NCBI GenBank assembly: GCA_026710045.1
Contig: JAPORU010000131.1
Location: 1-64,000 of the forward strand
Source of the DNA: Aestuariivita sp.
Lineage (GTDB): Bacteria; Pseudomonadota; Alphaproteobacteria; Rhodobacterales; Rhodobacteraceae
DNA: 64,000 nucleotides
Direction: 5' to 3'
The notes beneath the pieces are model-generated. The model was not told where the DNA came from. It made no database searches and worked only from the letters and a program-made list of their open reading frames with translations. This document shows positions 39,004 through 47,492 of the stretch, in pieces. The stretch's first letter is position 1; each line of letters starts with the position of its first letter. The position numbers and the translations under genes were made by a program.

Positions 39004-39957
39004 ATGCAAGCAGTGGTAACACCTCTGACCCAAGCATTAAGTGAGGGCAATCTTACAAGAGAGGAACTCCGTGAGTTGATGGAACGATCAAACGGACCGG
39101 CCTTGAAATGGCTGGCCGCTTGGGTTGCAGTGGCCCTCACAACCAGCAGCCTGGTGGTCTTCGCTTGGAACAGTTGGCTCATTTGGCCAACCATGTTTCT
39201 GCATGGGATCGTAATTGTGCATCATTTCTCGCTTCAGCATGAATGCGTGCATTACAGCGTATTTCGCACACGTTGGCTCAACAAACTTGTCGGAACGATC
39301 TGCGGCTATATCATTGTCCTACCCAACAGGTTCTTCCGTTACGAGCATTGCGATCACCATACCTACACCCAACTCCACGGAAAAGATCCGGAACTCATTC
39401 CGATGCCAAAAAACATTACAGAATATCTTCTCTTTTTGTCTTCTATCCCTTTTTGGTACGCAAGAGTTAATGAACTTCTTCGCCATACACTGGGTCACCT
39501 AAACGATCAGGAAAAGCGCTTTATTCCAGCAGTGGAGCAATCCTCTATCATTCGCGAGGCTCGCTTGATGGTTATGTTTTATCTTGCGGTCGTTCTTTTG
39601 ATGTATACCACCGGTTTGTGGGCACCACTGTGGCTCTGGATCATCCCGCTCATACTCGGAGAGCCGGTCATGCGCTTCATCCGTATGACCGAGCATGTAG
39701 GACGCCCCACAGTCGCACAACGACAGGAAAATACCCGAACCAATCTTGTTTCCTGGCCTTGGCGATTCTTGTGCTGGAATATGAATTTTCATGCGGAACA
39801 CCACTACGCATCCTCTGTTCCCTTTCATGCATTACCGGACCTTCACGAAAAAATTAAGAAGCACATCTATATTGAACCCGCTGGGTATCTGGGCGCACAT
39901 CGCGATATACTCGCCCAACTTCGTAAAGGACCATCTTCCACCTATGCAAAGGGATAA
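39004..39957 (+). CDS. Membrane fatty acid desaturase-family di-iron oxygenase
   Basis: An integral membrane di-iron enzyme with the three histidine boxes of the family: HECVH, HCDHH and HAEHHY, spaced normally among four hydrophobic segments. I start at ATG 39004 (MQAVVTPLTQ), about 317 residues; an in-frame ATG at 38941 would add 21 unconvincing residues. The gene overlaps the start of a Rieske ferredoxin gene by 14 bases, so the two are translationally linked and the ferredoxin is the likely electron donor. Substrate unknown: it could desaturate or hydroxylate a lipid, carotenoid or another apolar compound. Confidence 0.83.
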   Translation: MQAVVTPLTQALSEGNLTREELRELMERSNGPALKWLAAWVAVALTTSSLVVFAWNSWLIWPTMFLHGIVIVHHFSLQHECVHYSVFRTRWLNKLVGTICGYIIVLPNRFFRYEHCDHHTYTQLHGKDPELIPMPKNITEYLLFLSSIPFWYARVNELLRHTLGHLNDQEKRFIPAVEQSSIIREARLMVMFYLAVVLLMYTTGLWAPLWLWIIPLILGEPVMRFIRMTEHVGRPTVAQRQENTRTNLVSWPWRFLCWNMNFHAEHHYASSVPFHALPDLHEKIKKHIYIEPAGYLGAHRDILAQLRKGPSSTYAKG

Positions 39958-40261
39958 ACAATGGCGAAATCTGATCGCTGTATCAGATCTTCGAAAAAAC
40001 TGGGTCACACGAGTCGACTTTGGAAACCGCCCGCTAGCCGTCTATGACGCTCCGAGCGGAGTCTACGTGTCACTTGCACTTTGCAACCACGGCGGAGCCG
40101 ATCTCTGCGATGGATATTTTGACGAACATCTAATCGAATGTCCGTTGCATCAAGGAGCCTTCGACGTTCGCGACGGTCGTGCAATCGATACTCCAGCAAC
40201 ACGACCCATGAAAACATTCCCCGCACGTATTATAGATGGCTGCGTACAGATCAAAATCTGA
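39944..40261 (+). CDS. Rieske [2Fe-2S] ferredoxin
   Basis: A 105-residue soluble Rieske protein. The cluster ligands are Cys-x-His in CNHGGADLC and Cys-x2-His in ECPLHQGAFD, in the arrangement of dioxygenase-type ferredoxins such as BphF/NirD. ATG 39944 lies within the 3' end of the desaturase gene. The length matches a stand-alone ferredoxin, so it most likely passes electrons to the membrane di-iron enzyme encoded just upstream. No reductase gene is adjacent. Confidence 0.87.
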   Translation: MQRDKQWRNLIAVSDLRKNWVTRVDFGNRPLAVYDAPSGVYVSLALCNHGGADLCDGYFDEHLIECPLHQGAFDVRDGRAIDTPATRPMKTFPARIIDGCVQIKI

Positions 40262-40655
40262 AAAATCCTGTACTGGGGATTAATGTCCAGAGAAAAGACG
40301 CACGACCATTCTTCGTTCAATCTCATTTTATGCACTGATGAGAGATATTGAATAGGAATTTCATTGCATAGAGAATGACCGCAACGTGACAAAACCGGCA
40401 CTTGAACAACATTGAGCGGACCATTCAATTGAAATCAAGAAAATGCGTGACGGTTCGTGCTTTTCCGTCCTCTCATTGGTATTTTATAATTCGGATGAGA
40501 GGACGGCCCGACATAGAGACTTTGATGGATCGCATAACAACCCATACAATTCAGAGTGACGTTGCTCTCAAATGAATTTTTTCGACGGGTTTGTTCAGAA
40601 CGGTTGACCTTACCCGTGAGGCCCATGTAAATCAGATTTGATTGCAACATCCTGA
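40262..40655. other. Intergenic region before tRNA-Gly
   Basis: 394 bases without a convincing gene. It contains the strong 12-base-stem hairpin at 40465-40506, described separately, and the promoter region expected for the tRNA. Confidence 0.4.
40465..40506. other. Strong intergenic stem-loop
   Basis: CCGTCCTCTCAT (40465-40476) and ATGAGAGGACGG (40495-40506) form a perfect 12-base stem around an AT-rich 18-base loop. T residues precede rather than follow the stem, so it is not a standard terminator for the plus strand. It may be part of a small RNA or a protein-binding palindrome. Confidence 0.6.
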
Positions 40656-40729
40656 GCGGGCATGGTGAAATGGTATCATAAGAGCCTTCCAAGCTTAAGG
40701 TGCGGGTTCGATTCCCGCTGCCCGCTCCA
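40656..40729 (+). tRNA. tRNA-Gly (anticodon TCC)
   Basis: A complete 74-base cloverleaf. The acceptor stem GCGGGCA pairs with TGCCCGC, the anticodon arm reads CCTTCCAAG with TCC at its centre, the T arm is CGGGTTCGATTCCCG, and discriminator T plus an encoded CCA end it. It reads GGA/GGG glycine codons. Confidence 0.97.
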
Positions 40730-40874
40730 TCACAGGGCCATAACTAACGGCTTGCTGTGAATCGTATACGAAAAGCTATGGATCTGTTACCCAACTTACC
40801 TAGAATATAAAGAAACGCCGGAAAACTTGCCATAAATCAATTCTCGGTGGCAGTACAAAACGATAAGAACTGAC

Positions 40875-42692
40875 ATGCCCCGACTGGATACGGCTCCGCT
40901 CGCAACAAAAGCCAGTGAACAAGAGCGCAAAAGATCGAAAAATGTCCGTGCGCTTACGGCACTCTGGCCATTTATCTCTCCCTATCGATTTTTGATGTTT
41001 GCGGCCCTGTCGGCGCTCATGATGACAGCCATTGTGTCCCTAACCTTACCCGTTGCCGTACGTCGTGTCGTTGATAATTTTGGTGTTAAGAACGATCAAC
41101 TGCTCAATCAGTACTTCTTAGCAGCTATTGGGATCGTCTCTTTGTTGGCCCTTGGTACGGGACTTCGCTACGCACTTGTATCACGCTTGGGAGAACGCGT
41201 GGTCGCCGACATGCGCAAGGCTGTTTTTGATCGCATGATCGGAATGAGTCCCGCCTTTTTCGAAAACATCATGACTGGTGAGGTGTTAAGCCGCATTACC
41301 ACAGACACAACACTCATCTTGTCGGTGATCGGCTCATCTGTATCGATTGCACTCCGCAATATTCTGATCCTTCTTGGTGGCTCAATCCTGATGCTCCTAA
41401 CCTCACCGAAGTTAACAGGACTGGCGATGCTTCTCGTACCACTGGTGATTGTCCCAATCTTGGTTCTTGGCCGCAAACTCCGTGCCTTAAGTCGACAGAA
41501 TCAAGACTGGATTGCCGCGTCATCTGGAAATGCAACAGAGGCCCTTGGAGCTGTGCAAACGGTGCAAGCATTTTGTCATGAACGTGAGAACAAACTGGCG
41601 TTCGCGAACGTAACCGAAAAGAGTTTTGAAGTCGCAAGCAAACGAATATGGACCCGCGCCTTAATGACCGTTATCGTGATTTTTCTCGTATTCACGGGAA
41701 TTGTCGGCATTCTCTGGATTGGAGCAAATTCTGTAAGGCAAGGCGACATGACTGCCGGTCTCTTGGTTCAATTTGTCATCTACTCCGTGATGGTCTCAGG
41801 CTCAGTAGCCGCTTTGTCAGAAATCTGGGGAGAATTGCAACGCGCCGCAGGGGCAACGGAACGTCTAATTGAACTTCTCGAAAGCGCGGATGATGTCGTA
41901 GACCCTATGAATCCCATTACCCCTATGGAACCCGCTGACGGTCACATAAAATTTGAGGCCGTAACATTTTGCTACCCATCGCGGCCCGAGGTCACGGCAT
42001 TGGACAAGATTTCCTTTGAAATTGAACCGGGTGAAACGGTGGCCTTTGTCGGTCCATCGGGTGCCGGCAAGACAACAATCTTGCAACTCATCTTGCGGTT
42101 TTACGATCCAGATTCAGGCCAAATTCTCTTGGACAACACCGATCTCGCGAAAATGACACGTGAAACCTTTCGGAGTCGTTTTGCCCTCGTCTCTCAAGAT
42201 CCAGTGATTTTTTCAACCTCTGCCCGAGAGAACATCCGCTTCGGGCGACCCGATGCAACAGACAAGGAAATTGAACAGGCAGCTGACGCGGCCGTCGCCC
42301 ATGACTTTATTTCAGCCTTGCCTGACGGGTATGAGTCAAATGTCGGAGAAAGAGGAATTTTACTCTCTGGTGGACAAAGACAGCGCATTGCAATCGCGCG
42401 TGCATTCCTTCGCAATGCCCCGGTCCTGCTGCTCGATGAAGCGACCAGTTCACTTGATGCAGAGAGCGAACTCGCTGTACGCGAAGCTGTAAAGCGCTTG
42501 AGTTCTGATCGAACAACTCTCATCGTAGCTCACCGCCTTTCAACAGTGAAACAAGCGGATCGAATTATCGTTCTTGAGAACGGAAAACTGGCTGCAACAG
42601 GTGATCACAACTCTCTTGTTGCAGCTGGAGGGCTATACGCTCGATTAGCAAAGCTTCAATTTACAGATGGTTTAATACTCGAATCAACATAA
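40875..42692 (+). CDS. ABC exporter, fused membrane and ATPase domains (MsbA/LmrA-like)
   Basis: A 605-residue half-transporter that would work as a homodimer in the inner membrane. Six hydrophobic segments fill residues ~35-330, followed by the ATPase: Walker A GPSGAGKTT, Q-loop LVSQDPVIF, signature [14 protein letters not shown], Walker B VLLLDEATSSLD and the switch His in VAHRLST. It resembles lipid and multidrug exporters of the MsbA type. It stands alone; the short basic N-terminus (EQERKRSKN) is typical of alphaproteobacterial members. Substrate unknown. Confidence 0.92.
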   Translation: MPRLDTAPLATKASEQERKRSKNVRALTALWPFISPYRFLMFAALSALMMTAIVSLTLPVAVRRVVDNFGVKNDQLLNQYFLAAIGIVSLLALGTGLRYALVSRLGERVVADMRKAVFDRMIGMSPAFFENIMTGEVLSRITTDTTLILSVIGSSVSIALRNILILLGGSILMLLTSPKLTGLAMLLVPLVIVPILVLGRKLRALSRQNQDWIAASSGNATEALGAVQTVQAFCHERENKLAFANVTEKSFEVASKRIWTRALMTVIVIFLVFTGIVGILWIGANSVRQGDMTAGLLVQFVIYSVMVSGSVAALSEIWGELQRAAGATERLIELLESADDVVDPMNPITPMEPADGHIKFEAVTFCYPSRPEVTALDKISFEIEPGETVAFVGPSGAGKTTILQLILRFYDPDSGQILLDNTDLAKMTRETFRSRFALVSQDPVIFSTSARENIRFGRPDATDKEIEQAADAAVAHDFISALPDGYESNVGERGILLSGGQRQRIAIARAFLRNAPVLLLDEATSSLDAESELAVREAVKRLSSDRTTLIVAHRLSTVKQADRIIVLENGKLAATGDHNSLVAAGGLYARLAKLQFTDGLILEST

Positions 42693-43148
42693 GCCCGCTG
42701 ATCCGCCGGTTCGAGTTGCCTATCATGACCAATATGGAAACAGGATCCTGTATCAACTATTCTGGAAGCATCTATGGACAACTCCGCAAACCAAACTCTC
42801 GACAAGCTACAGGTTCGCTCACGTCATCATTATCTGTTATCCTTGCTACACTCTATGAGATTTCCGGATGTTCACCATAATCAACACGCTGAGCGCTGCT
42901 CCATCTCCATCCCCCGGCGCAGCGAAAACCCGGGAAACTCGACGCCGATATTCTTCTGCCGCTCTATCCACATCCTGAGCATGCGACCCGAAAGGTTGCG
43001 CTTGCAGACGTCGAACTCTAAAGTTGCTCCTTGATATGAATCGAGAGGTGTCAAGAGGAGAATGTTCATTGACAACGAACAACGAGAGGCCGGTCGCACG
43101 ACGTGATTCTTTCCTCTCACTGATCGTTAAGTGATTCGGGTAAGCTGA
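42693..43148. other. Intergenic, no confident gene
   Basis: 456 bases between the ABC exporter and the Anbu-type operon. Two overlapping minus-strand frames (up to 137 codons) exist here but in conflicting phases and without family resemblance. The right end should contain the promoter for the following four-gene operon. Confidence 0.4.
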
Positions 43149-44576
43149 ATGCCAAGATCCACGAATTTTGATGAGATGTGGGGAACCGAAGATGTACCAC
43201 GGGACCCCTATCGCAATTTTCTCAGCTGGTTTGAGAAAGAAGATCCGAAACGGTTGCAAAAAAAACAGATTGAGTCCGAAGAACTCTTTCGCCTAACCGG
43301 AATCACCTTTAATGTCTATGGGCGTGAAGAAGCCGAAGAACGCTTAATTCCATTCGACATAATTCCGCGAATCGTTTCGGCGTCCGAATGGCAAAAGGTT
43401 GTACGTGGCATCGAACAACGTGTGCGCGCAATCAATGCATTTCTCCACGATATTTATCATCGCCAGGAAATTCTACGCGCAAAACGTATTCCAGAAAGCA
43501 TCATCAGTGAAAATTCAGCTTTTTTGCCGCAGATGATCGGTGTTTCTCCGCCCGGCAACATTTATACTCACATTGTCGGCGTGGATCTGGTACGCACCGG
43601 ACACGAAGAATTCTACGTTCTCGAAGACAATGCAAGAACCCCAAGCGGGGTCAGCTACATGCTCGAAAATCGAGAAACCATGCTGCAAATGTTCCCCGAA
43701 CTCTTTTCTCAAATCAAGGTGCAGCCCGTCCAGACCTACCCGACAGATCTCTTACGTTCACTCTCGGCGTGTGCACCACCATTGACCCCCTCTCACGAAC
43801 CGACCGTCGCCGTCTTAACTCCCGGAATCTACAATTCCGCCTACTTTGAGCACTCCTTTCTGGCGGACAAGATGGGAGTGGAGTTGGTTGAAATGCAAGA
43901 TCTGCGTATCATCGACGGCCGCGTCGCTATGCGTACAATTCAAGGATACAAAACCATCGATGTTCTTTACCGCCGAATCGATGACGATTTTCTTGATCCT
44001 CTCAACTTTCGATCAGACAGCCAGATCGGCGTCGCCGGACTATTTGACGTCTACCGGTCCGGGGGAATTACCCTTGCGAATGCCCCGGGAACCGGAATTG
44101 CAGATGACAAGGCGATCTACAGCTATATCCCCGAGATCATTGAGTTTTATACAGGTGAACGCCCTCTTCTCAAAAACGTACCAACCTGGCGCTGCGTTGA
44201 AAAGGAATCACTCGCTTATGTATTGGATCACCTGGACAAACTGGTCGTCAAGGAAGTGCACGGATCTGGTGGTTATGGAATGCTGATCGGCCCGGCAGCG
44301 ACCAAAAGAGAACTCGCAAAATTTGCAAAGAAACTAAAGTCCCGGCCGGCCAACTTTATCGCGCAACCTACGTTGTCACTCTCGACCGTACCCATTCTGA
44401 CGCGAACGGGGCTCAGCCCTCGACATGTCGATTTACGACCCTTTGTACTCGTCAGCCCACGAAGCGTTACCGTGACGCCGGGGGGTTTGACACGCGTTGC
44501 ATTAAAAAAGAAATCTCTTGTGGTGAATTCCTCACAAGGTGGAGGTACAAAAGACACATGGGTACTTGAAAACTGA
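43149..44576 (+). CDS. Circularly permuted ATP-grasp protein (DUF404/DUF407)
   Basis: A 475-residue protein of the circularly permuted ATP-grasp family, enzymes expected to form a peptide-like amide bond with ATP. Typical segments are YGREEAEERLIPFDIIPR, FYVLEDNARTPSGVSYMLENR, LYRRIDDDFLDPL, ADDKAIYSYIPEII and VVKEVHGSGGYGM. It is the first gene of a four-gene block with the alpha-E protein, a transglutaminase-like protein and an Anbu proteasome-like peptidase, an association known from many bacteria. The stop overlaps the next start. The substrate of the complex is not established. Confidence 0.92.
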   Translation: MPRSTNFDEMWGTEDVPRDPYRNFLSWFEKEDPKRLQKKQIESEELFRLTGITFNVYGREEAEERLIPFDIIPRIVSASEWQKVVRGIEQRVRAINAFLHDIYHRQEILRAKRIPESIISENSAFLPQMIGVSPPGNIYTHIVGVDLVRTGHEEFYVLEDNARTPSGVSYMLENRETMLQMFPELFSQIKVQPVQTYPTDLLRSLSACAPPLTPSHEPTVAVLTPGIYNSAYFEHSFLADKMGVELVEMQDLRIIDGRVAMRTIQGYKTIDVLYRRIDDDFLDPLNFRSDSQIGVAGLFDVYRSGGITLANAPGTGIADDKAIYSYIPEIIEFYTGERPLLKNVPTWRCVEKESLAYVLDHLDKLVVKEVHGSGGYGMLIGPAATKRELAKFAKKLKSRPANFIAQPTLSLSTVPILTRTGLSPRHVDLRPFVLVSPRSVTVTPGGLTRVALKKKSLVVNSSQGGGTKDTWVLEN

Positions 44577-45517
44577 TGCTGGGTCGAACCGCCAACGGAC
44601 TCTATTGGATGTACCGATACCTTGAGAGAGCGGAGAATACCGCTCGGCTCATCGCGACGGGTCAACGCATTGCCTTGACCCGACTGCATGGGAGCGATGA
44701 TGAATGGCGTTCAATTTTACAAACAGCGGCTGTCTCGGAAGGTTATGACCGGTACTACAGCGCCTTGACAAGGGCTTCGGCCATCGACTGGCTATTACGG
44801 TCCGAAAACAATCCGTCGTCAATCTACGCATGTATTGTGGCGGCTCGTCAAAATGCGCGCATGGTTCGAACTGCTCTTACAGGCGAAGTCTGGGAAGCGG
44901 TGAACGCAATCTATATGCATTGTAACACAACATTGAAGCGGCATATACCCGAACGTGACATTCCCGCCTCTCTCATCTCAATTCGTCAACGTACCGCACT
45001 GGTTCGGGGAATGACCCACGGAACAATGCTGCGTAACGAGATCTTTGATTTTGCACGCATTGGAACGTTCTTGGAACGCGCCGACAACACTGCACGCATT
45101 CTGGATGTCAAGTATTATGTATTGTTACCATCGGTCACAGCCGTCGGATCGTCCATTGACAATGTACAGTGGGAAACCATCCTGCGCTCGGTTTCCGCGC
45201 GTGGAGGCTTCATGATGGAATATGGCAATTCTTTCACTGCGCGCGATATCGTAAATTTCCTTCTTCTCGATCAACGAATGCCACGAAGTCTTGCTTTCTG
45301 CACAAGCAAAATCAGCGACAACCTCCATTACCTGACGGCCAGCCATCCGACCCCGCCTCCGAGTTGCGAACAAATCGACGTCATCCAGAAAATGTGCCTG
45401 GACAATAACATCTCAACCATTTTTGAATTTGGATTGCATGAATTTCTTCAGGAATATATTGCCTTGCTCGGCGTTTTAAGTCGACAAATTGAAATTGACT
45501 TTAGATTCTATGACTAA
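44576..45517 (+). CDS. Alpha-E domain protein (DUF403)
   Basis: A 313-residue all-helical protein that regularly accompanies the circularly permuted ATP-grasp protein. It starts MLGRTANGLYWMYRYLERAENTA-style (key residues GLYWMYRYLERAENTAR), with a second related helix pair at GTFLERADNTARILDVKYY. The function is unknown; it may be a structural partner of the ATP-grasp enzyme. Its ATG overlaps the preceding stop and its own stop overlaps the next start, so the block is translationally coupled. Confidence 0.92.
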   Translation: MLGRTANGLYWMYRYLERAENTARLIATGQRIALTRLHGSDDEWRSILQTAAVSEGYDRYYSALTRASAIDWLLRSENNPSSIYACIVAARQNARMVRTALTGEVWEAVNAIYMHCNTTLKRHIPERDIPASLISIRQRTALVRGMTHGTMLRNEIFDFARIGTFLERADNTARILDVKYYVLLPSVTAVGSSIDNVQWETILRSVSARGGFMMEYGNSFTARDIVNFLLLDQRMPRSLAFCTSKISDNLHYLTASHPTPPPSCEQIDVIQKMCLDNNISTIFEFGLHEFLQEYIALLGVLSRQIEIDFRFYD

Positions 45518-46319
45518 GGGAAAGACCCTCAGAATACGCCACACCACGCACTACTCCTTCGAGTCGCCCATAAGTTATGGTCTGCAACAGGTGCGTATGT
45601 CGCCAAGAGACGACCAAAATCAATGCGTCATGTCGTGGAATATAAAGATCGACGGAGCCGTCAAAGAGTTAGAATTTGACGATCATCATAAGAACAATGT
45701 TCAACTCTTCAGTTTTGATCGAAGCAGTACCGACATCGAGGTCGTTTGCGAAGGAATCGTGCAGACCGGTGACAACTCAGGGGTTATCGGTAAGCACCGT
45801 GAACCGACGCCGCTGTGGCTTTTTGAACACGTAACACAGGAAACAACAGCCGGTAACGCTGTTCGCAGTCTCATAAAGGAGGTTAAGCAAGGTCACGACC
45901 TTGAGAGACTGCACACACTCAGTGAATTAATCCGAACGCGCATAACCTATCGGCGGGACGATCACTATTTCGAACGTAAAGCCGACGAAATTATTCAAGA
46001 TGGCTTTGGCGTATGTCAGGATCATGCACATGTGTTCATTGCCGCCGCACGCCACTTGGGCTACCCATGCCGATACGTTTCCGGATATCTGCTCTTGGAT
46101 GACACGGACGAGCAAGAAGCGATGCACGCTTGGGTTGAAGCACATATTGATAACCTTGGTTGGGTGGGTTTTGATATCTCCAATGGCATTTCACCGGACA
46201 ACCGTTACGTAAAAGTTGCGACCGGTCTGAATTATAGAGAAGCCGCTCCCATAACGGGAACACGAGTCGGCGGAGGTCACGAACAACTCAGGGTGGCGAT
46301 CGAAGTTGCGCAGCAGTAG
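45510..46319 (+). CDS. Transglutaminase-like cysteine peptidase family protein
   Basis: About 269 residues with an N-terminal beta domain (IRHTTHYSFESPISYGLQQVRM) and a transglutaminase core. The catalytic triad is visible: Cys in DGFGVCQDHAHVF, His in AMHAWVEAHI and Asp in WVGFDISNG. ATG 45510 lies inside the alpha-E gene end. Members may act as cysteine proteases or transpeptidases. It sits between the alpha-E gene and the Anbu gene, as in other Anbu operons. Confidence 0.92.
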   Translation: MTKGKTLRIRHTTHYSFESPISYGLQQVRMSPRDDQNQCVMSWNIKIDGAVKELEFDDHHKNNVQLFSFDRSSTDIEVVCEGIVQTGDNSGVIGKHREPTPLWLFEHVTQETTAGNAVRSLIKEVKQGHDLERLHTLSELIRTRITYRRDDHYFERKADEIIQDGFGVCQDHAHVFIAAARHLGYPCRYVSGYLLLDDTDEQEAMHAWVEAHIDNLGWVGFDISNGISPDNRYVKVATGLNYREAAPITGTRVGGGHEQLRVAIEVAQQ

Positions 46320-46328
46320 AGAATCAAC

Positions 46329-47054
46329 ATGACCTATTGCGTGGGAATGATGCTCAATCAAGGCTTGGTGTTTATGTCGGATACGCGCACCAACGCCGGC
46401 TTAGACAATATTTCAACATTCAAGAAAATGCACATCTGGGAAAATCCGGAAGAACGGGTCATTACACTCTTGTCAGCCGGGAATCTTGCAACCACGCAAT
46501 CCGTTGTCAGTTTATTAGAAGAACGCAGCAAAGCCCCCGAATGCCGAAATCCGACGGTCTTGGCAGCCGCGTCCATGTTTCAGGTTGCTCAAATTATTGC
46601 CAGTACCCTGAAAGAAGTCATCCAGCAGCACAGCGAGGTTGGTCAATCGAGTGAAAAATCCTTCGATGCCACAATGATATTAGGAGGTCAGATTCAAGGT
46701 GGTCCAATGCGACTGTTTCTGATCTACCCAGAGGGCAACTTTATTGAAGCTGGACCAGACACGCCCTTCTTTCAAATCGGAGAAATCAAGTATGGACGAC
46801 CAATCTTGGTTCGAGCCTACCATCCAGCTCTCGATTTCAGAGCCGCCCTCAGGCTTATACTTGTGAGCTTTGATTCAACGCTCCGAGCCAATCTGACCGT
46901 CGGCGCACCATTCGATTATCATTGCTATGAAATCGACACTTTCATCAGAGGACCCTGCTGTCGCATTGAAAGCGATGATCCACGTTTCGTTGCCATTAGT
47001 GACGGTTGGAGCGACGCACTTAAACGTGCACTTGAAGAATTACCCGACTTCTGA
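46329..47054 (+). CDS. Anbu, proteasome beta-subunit-like peptidase
   Basis: A 241-residue Ntn-fold protein of the Anbu (ancestral beta subunit) group related to HslV. After removal of Met the N-terminal Thr (MTYCVGMMLNQG) would be the nucleophile; MSDTRTNAGLDN and the Lys in FKKMHIW complete the Ntn-type active site, and ATMILGGQIQGGPMRLFLIYPEGN matches the core. Known Anbu proteins form open rings with no demonstrated general protease activity. It closes the operon with ATP-grasp, alpha-E and transglutaminase genes, suggesting a system that builds or breaks peptide-like bonds. Confidence 0.93.
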   Translation: MTYCVGMMLNQGLVFMSDTRTNAGLDNISTFKKMHIWENPEERVITLLSAGNLATTQSVVSLLEERSKAPECRNPTVLAAASMFQVAQIIASTLKEVIQQHSEVGQSSEKSFDATMILGGQIQGGPMRLFLIYPEGNFIEAGPDTPFFQIGEIKYGRPILVRAYHPALDFRAALRLILVSFDSTLRANLTVGAPFDYHCYEIDTFIRGPCCRIESDDPRFVAISDGWSDALKRALEELPDF

Positions 47055-47063
47055 TTCGTGATC

Positions 47064-47492
47064 TCAATCATCTTCATCGCCACCTGCCCCCTTGGCACGT
47101 GACCGCACACTTTCGGGAACGTAGATTCTTCGCGCAAAAAACTCGAGACGATCCCAGATCCCAACTGGAATATCGATCGGTTCCATACTGCGCAGAACAC
47201 CGCCAGGGACTTTTATTCCATCTCTGATCTGCCATCCGCGTGCGTACGCAAAAACTGTACCAATGGTTCCAAGAGAAGTGATTTTCGAACCACACTCGAT
47301 ACAATCCAGTGCATACACAAGCCGATAGAGTTCCTCACCACCATGTTCCATGCATGTTACAATCCACGTAATATTCTCCACGCTCAAGAACGGTGCCGTA
47401 TGTAATAGATCTTCTGCAAGCGCGAGCGACAATCCAGCCCCACGCGCAGCACGATACAACTGTACCCCAACTTCACTCCGGGACCGGATCAC
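47064..47492 (-). CDS. DUF3726 family protein
   Basis: A 142-residue protein resembling the uncharacterised DUF3726 family. It begins with SEVGVQLYRAARGAGLSLALAEDL and has an acidic C-terminal tail (GGDEDD); it contains no signal peptide or membrane helix. The start is a GTG overlapping the stop of the upstream 550-residue gene (GTGA), so the two are coupled. Its 3' end is nine bases from the convergent Anbu gene. Function unknown. Confidence 0.75.
   Translation of the reverse strand: MIRSRSEVGVQLYRAARGAGLSLALAEDLLHTAPFLSVENITWIVTCMEHGGEELYRLVYALDCIECGSKITSLGTIGTVFAYARGWQIRDGIKVPGGVLRSMEPIDIPVGIWDRLEFFARRIYVPESVRSRAKGAGGDEDD

Noticed and set aside
42846..43259. Minus-strand frame of 137 codons before the ATP-grasp gene
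   Set aside because: It overlaps the conserved ATP-grasp start and a competing minus frame, has no recognisable family, and lacks a clear ribosome-binding site.
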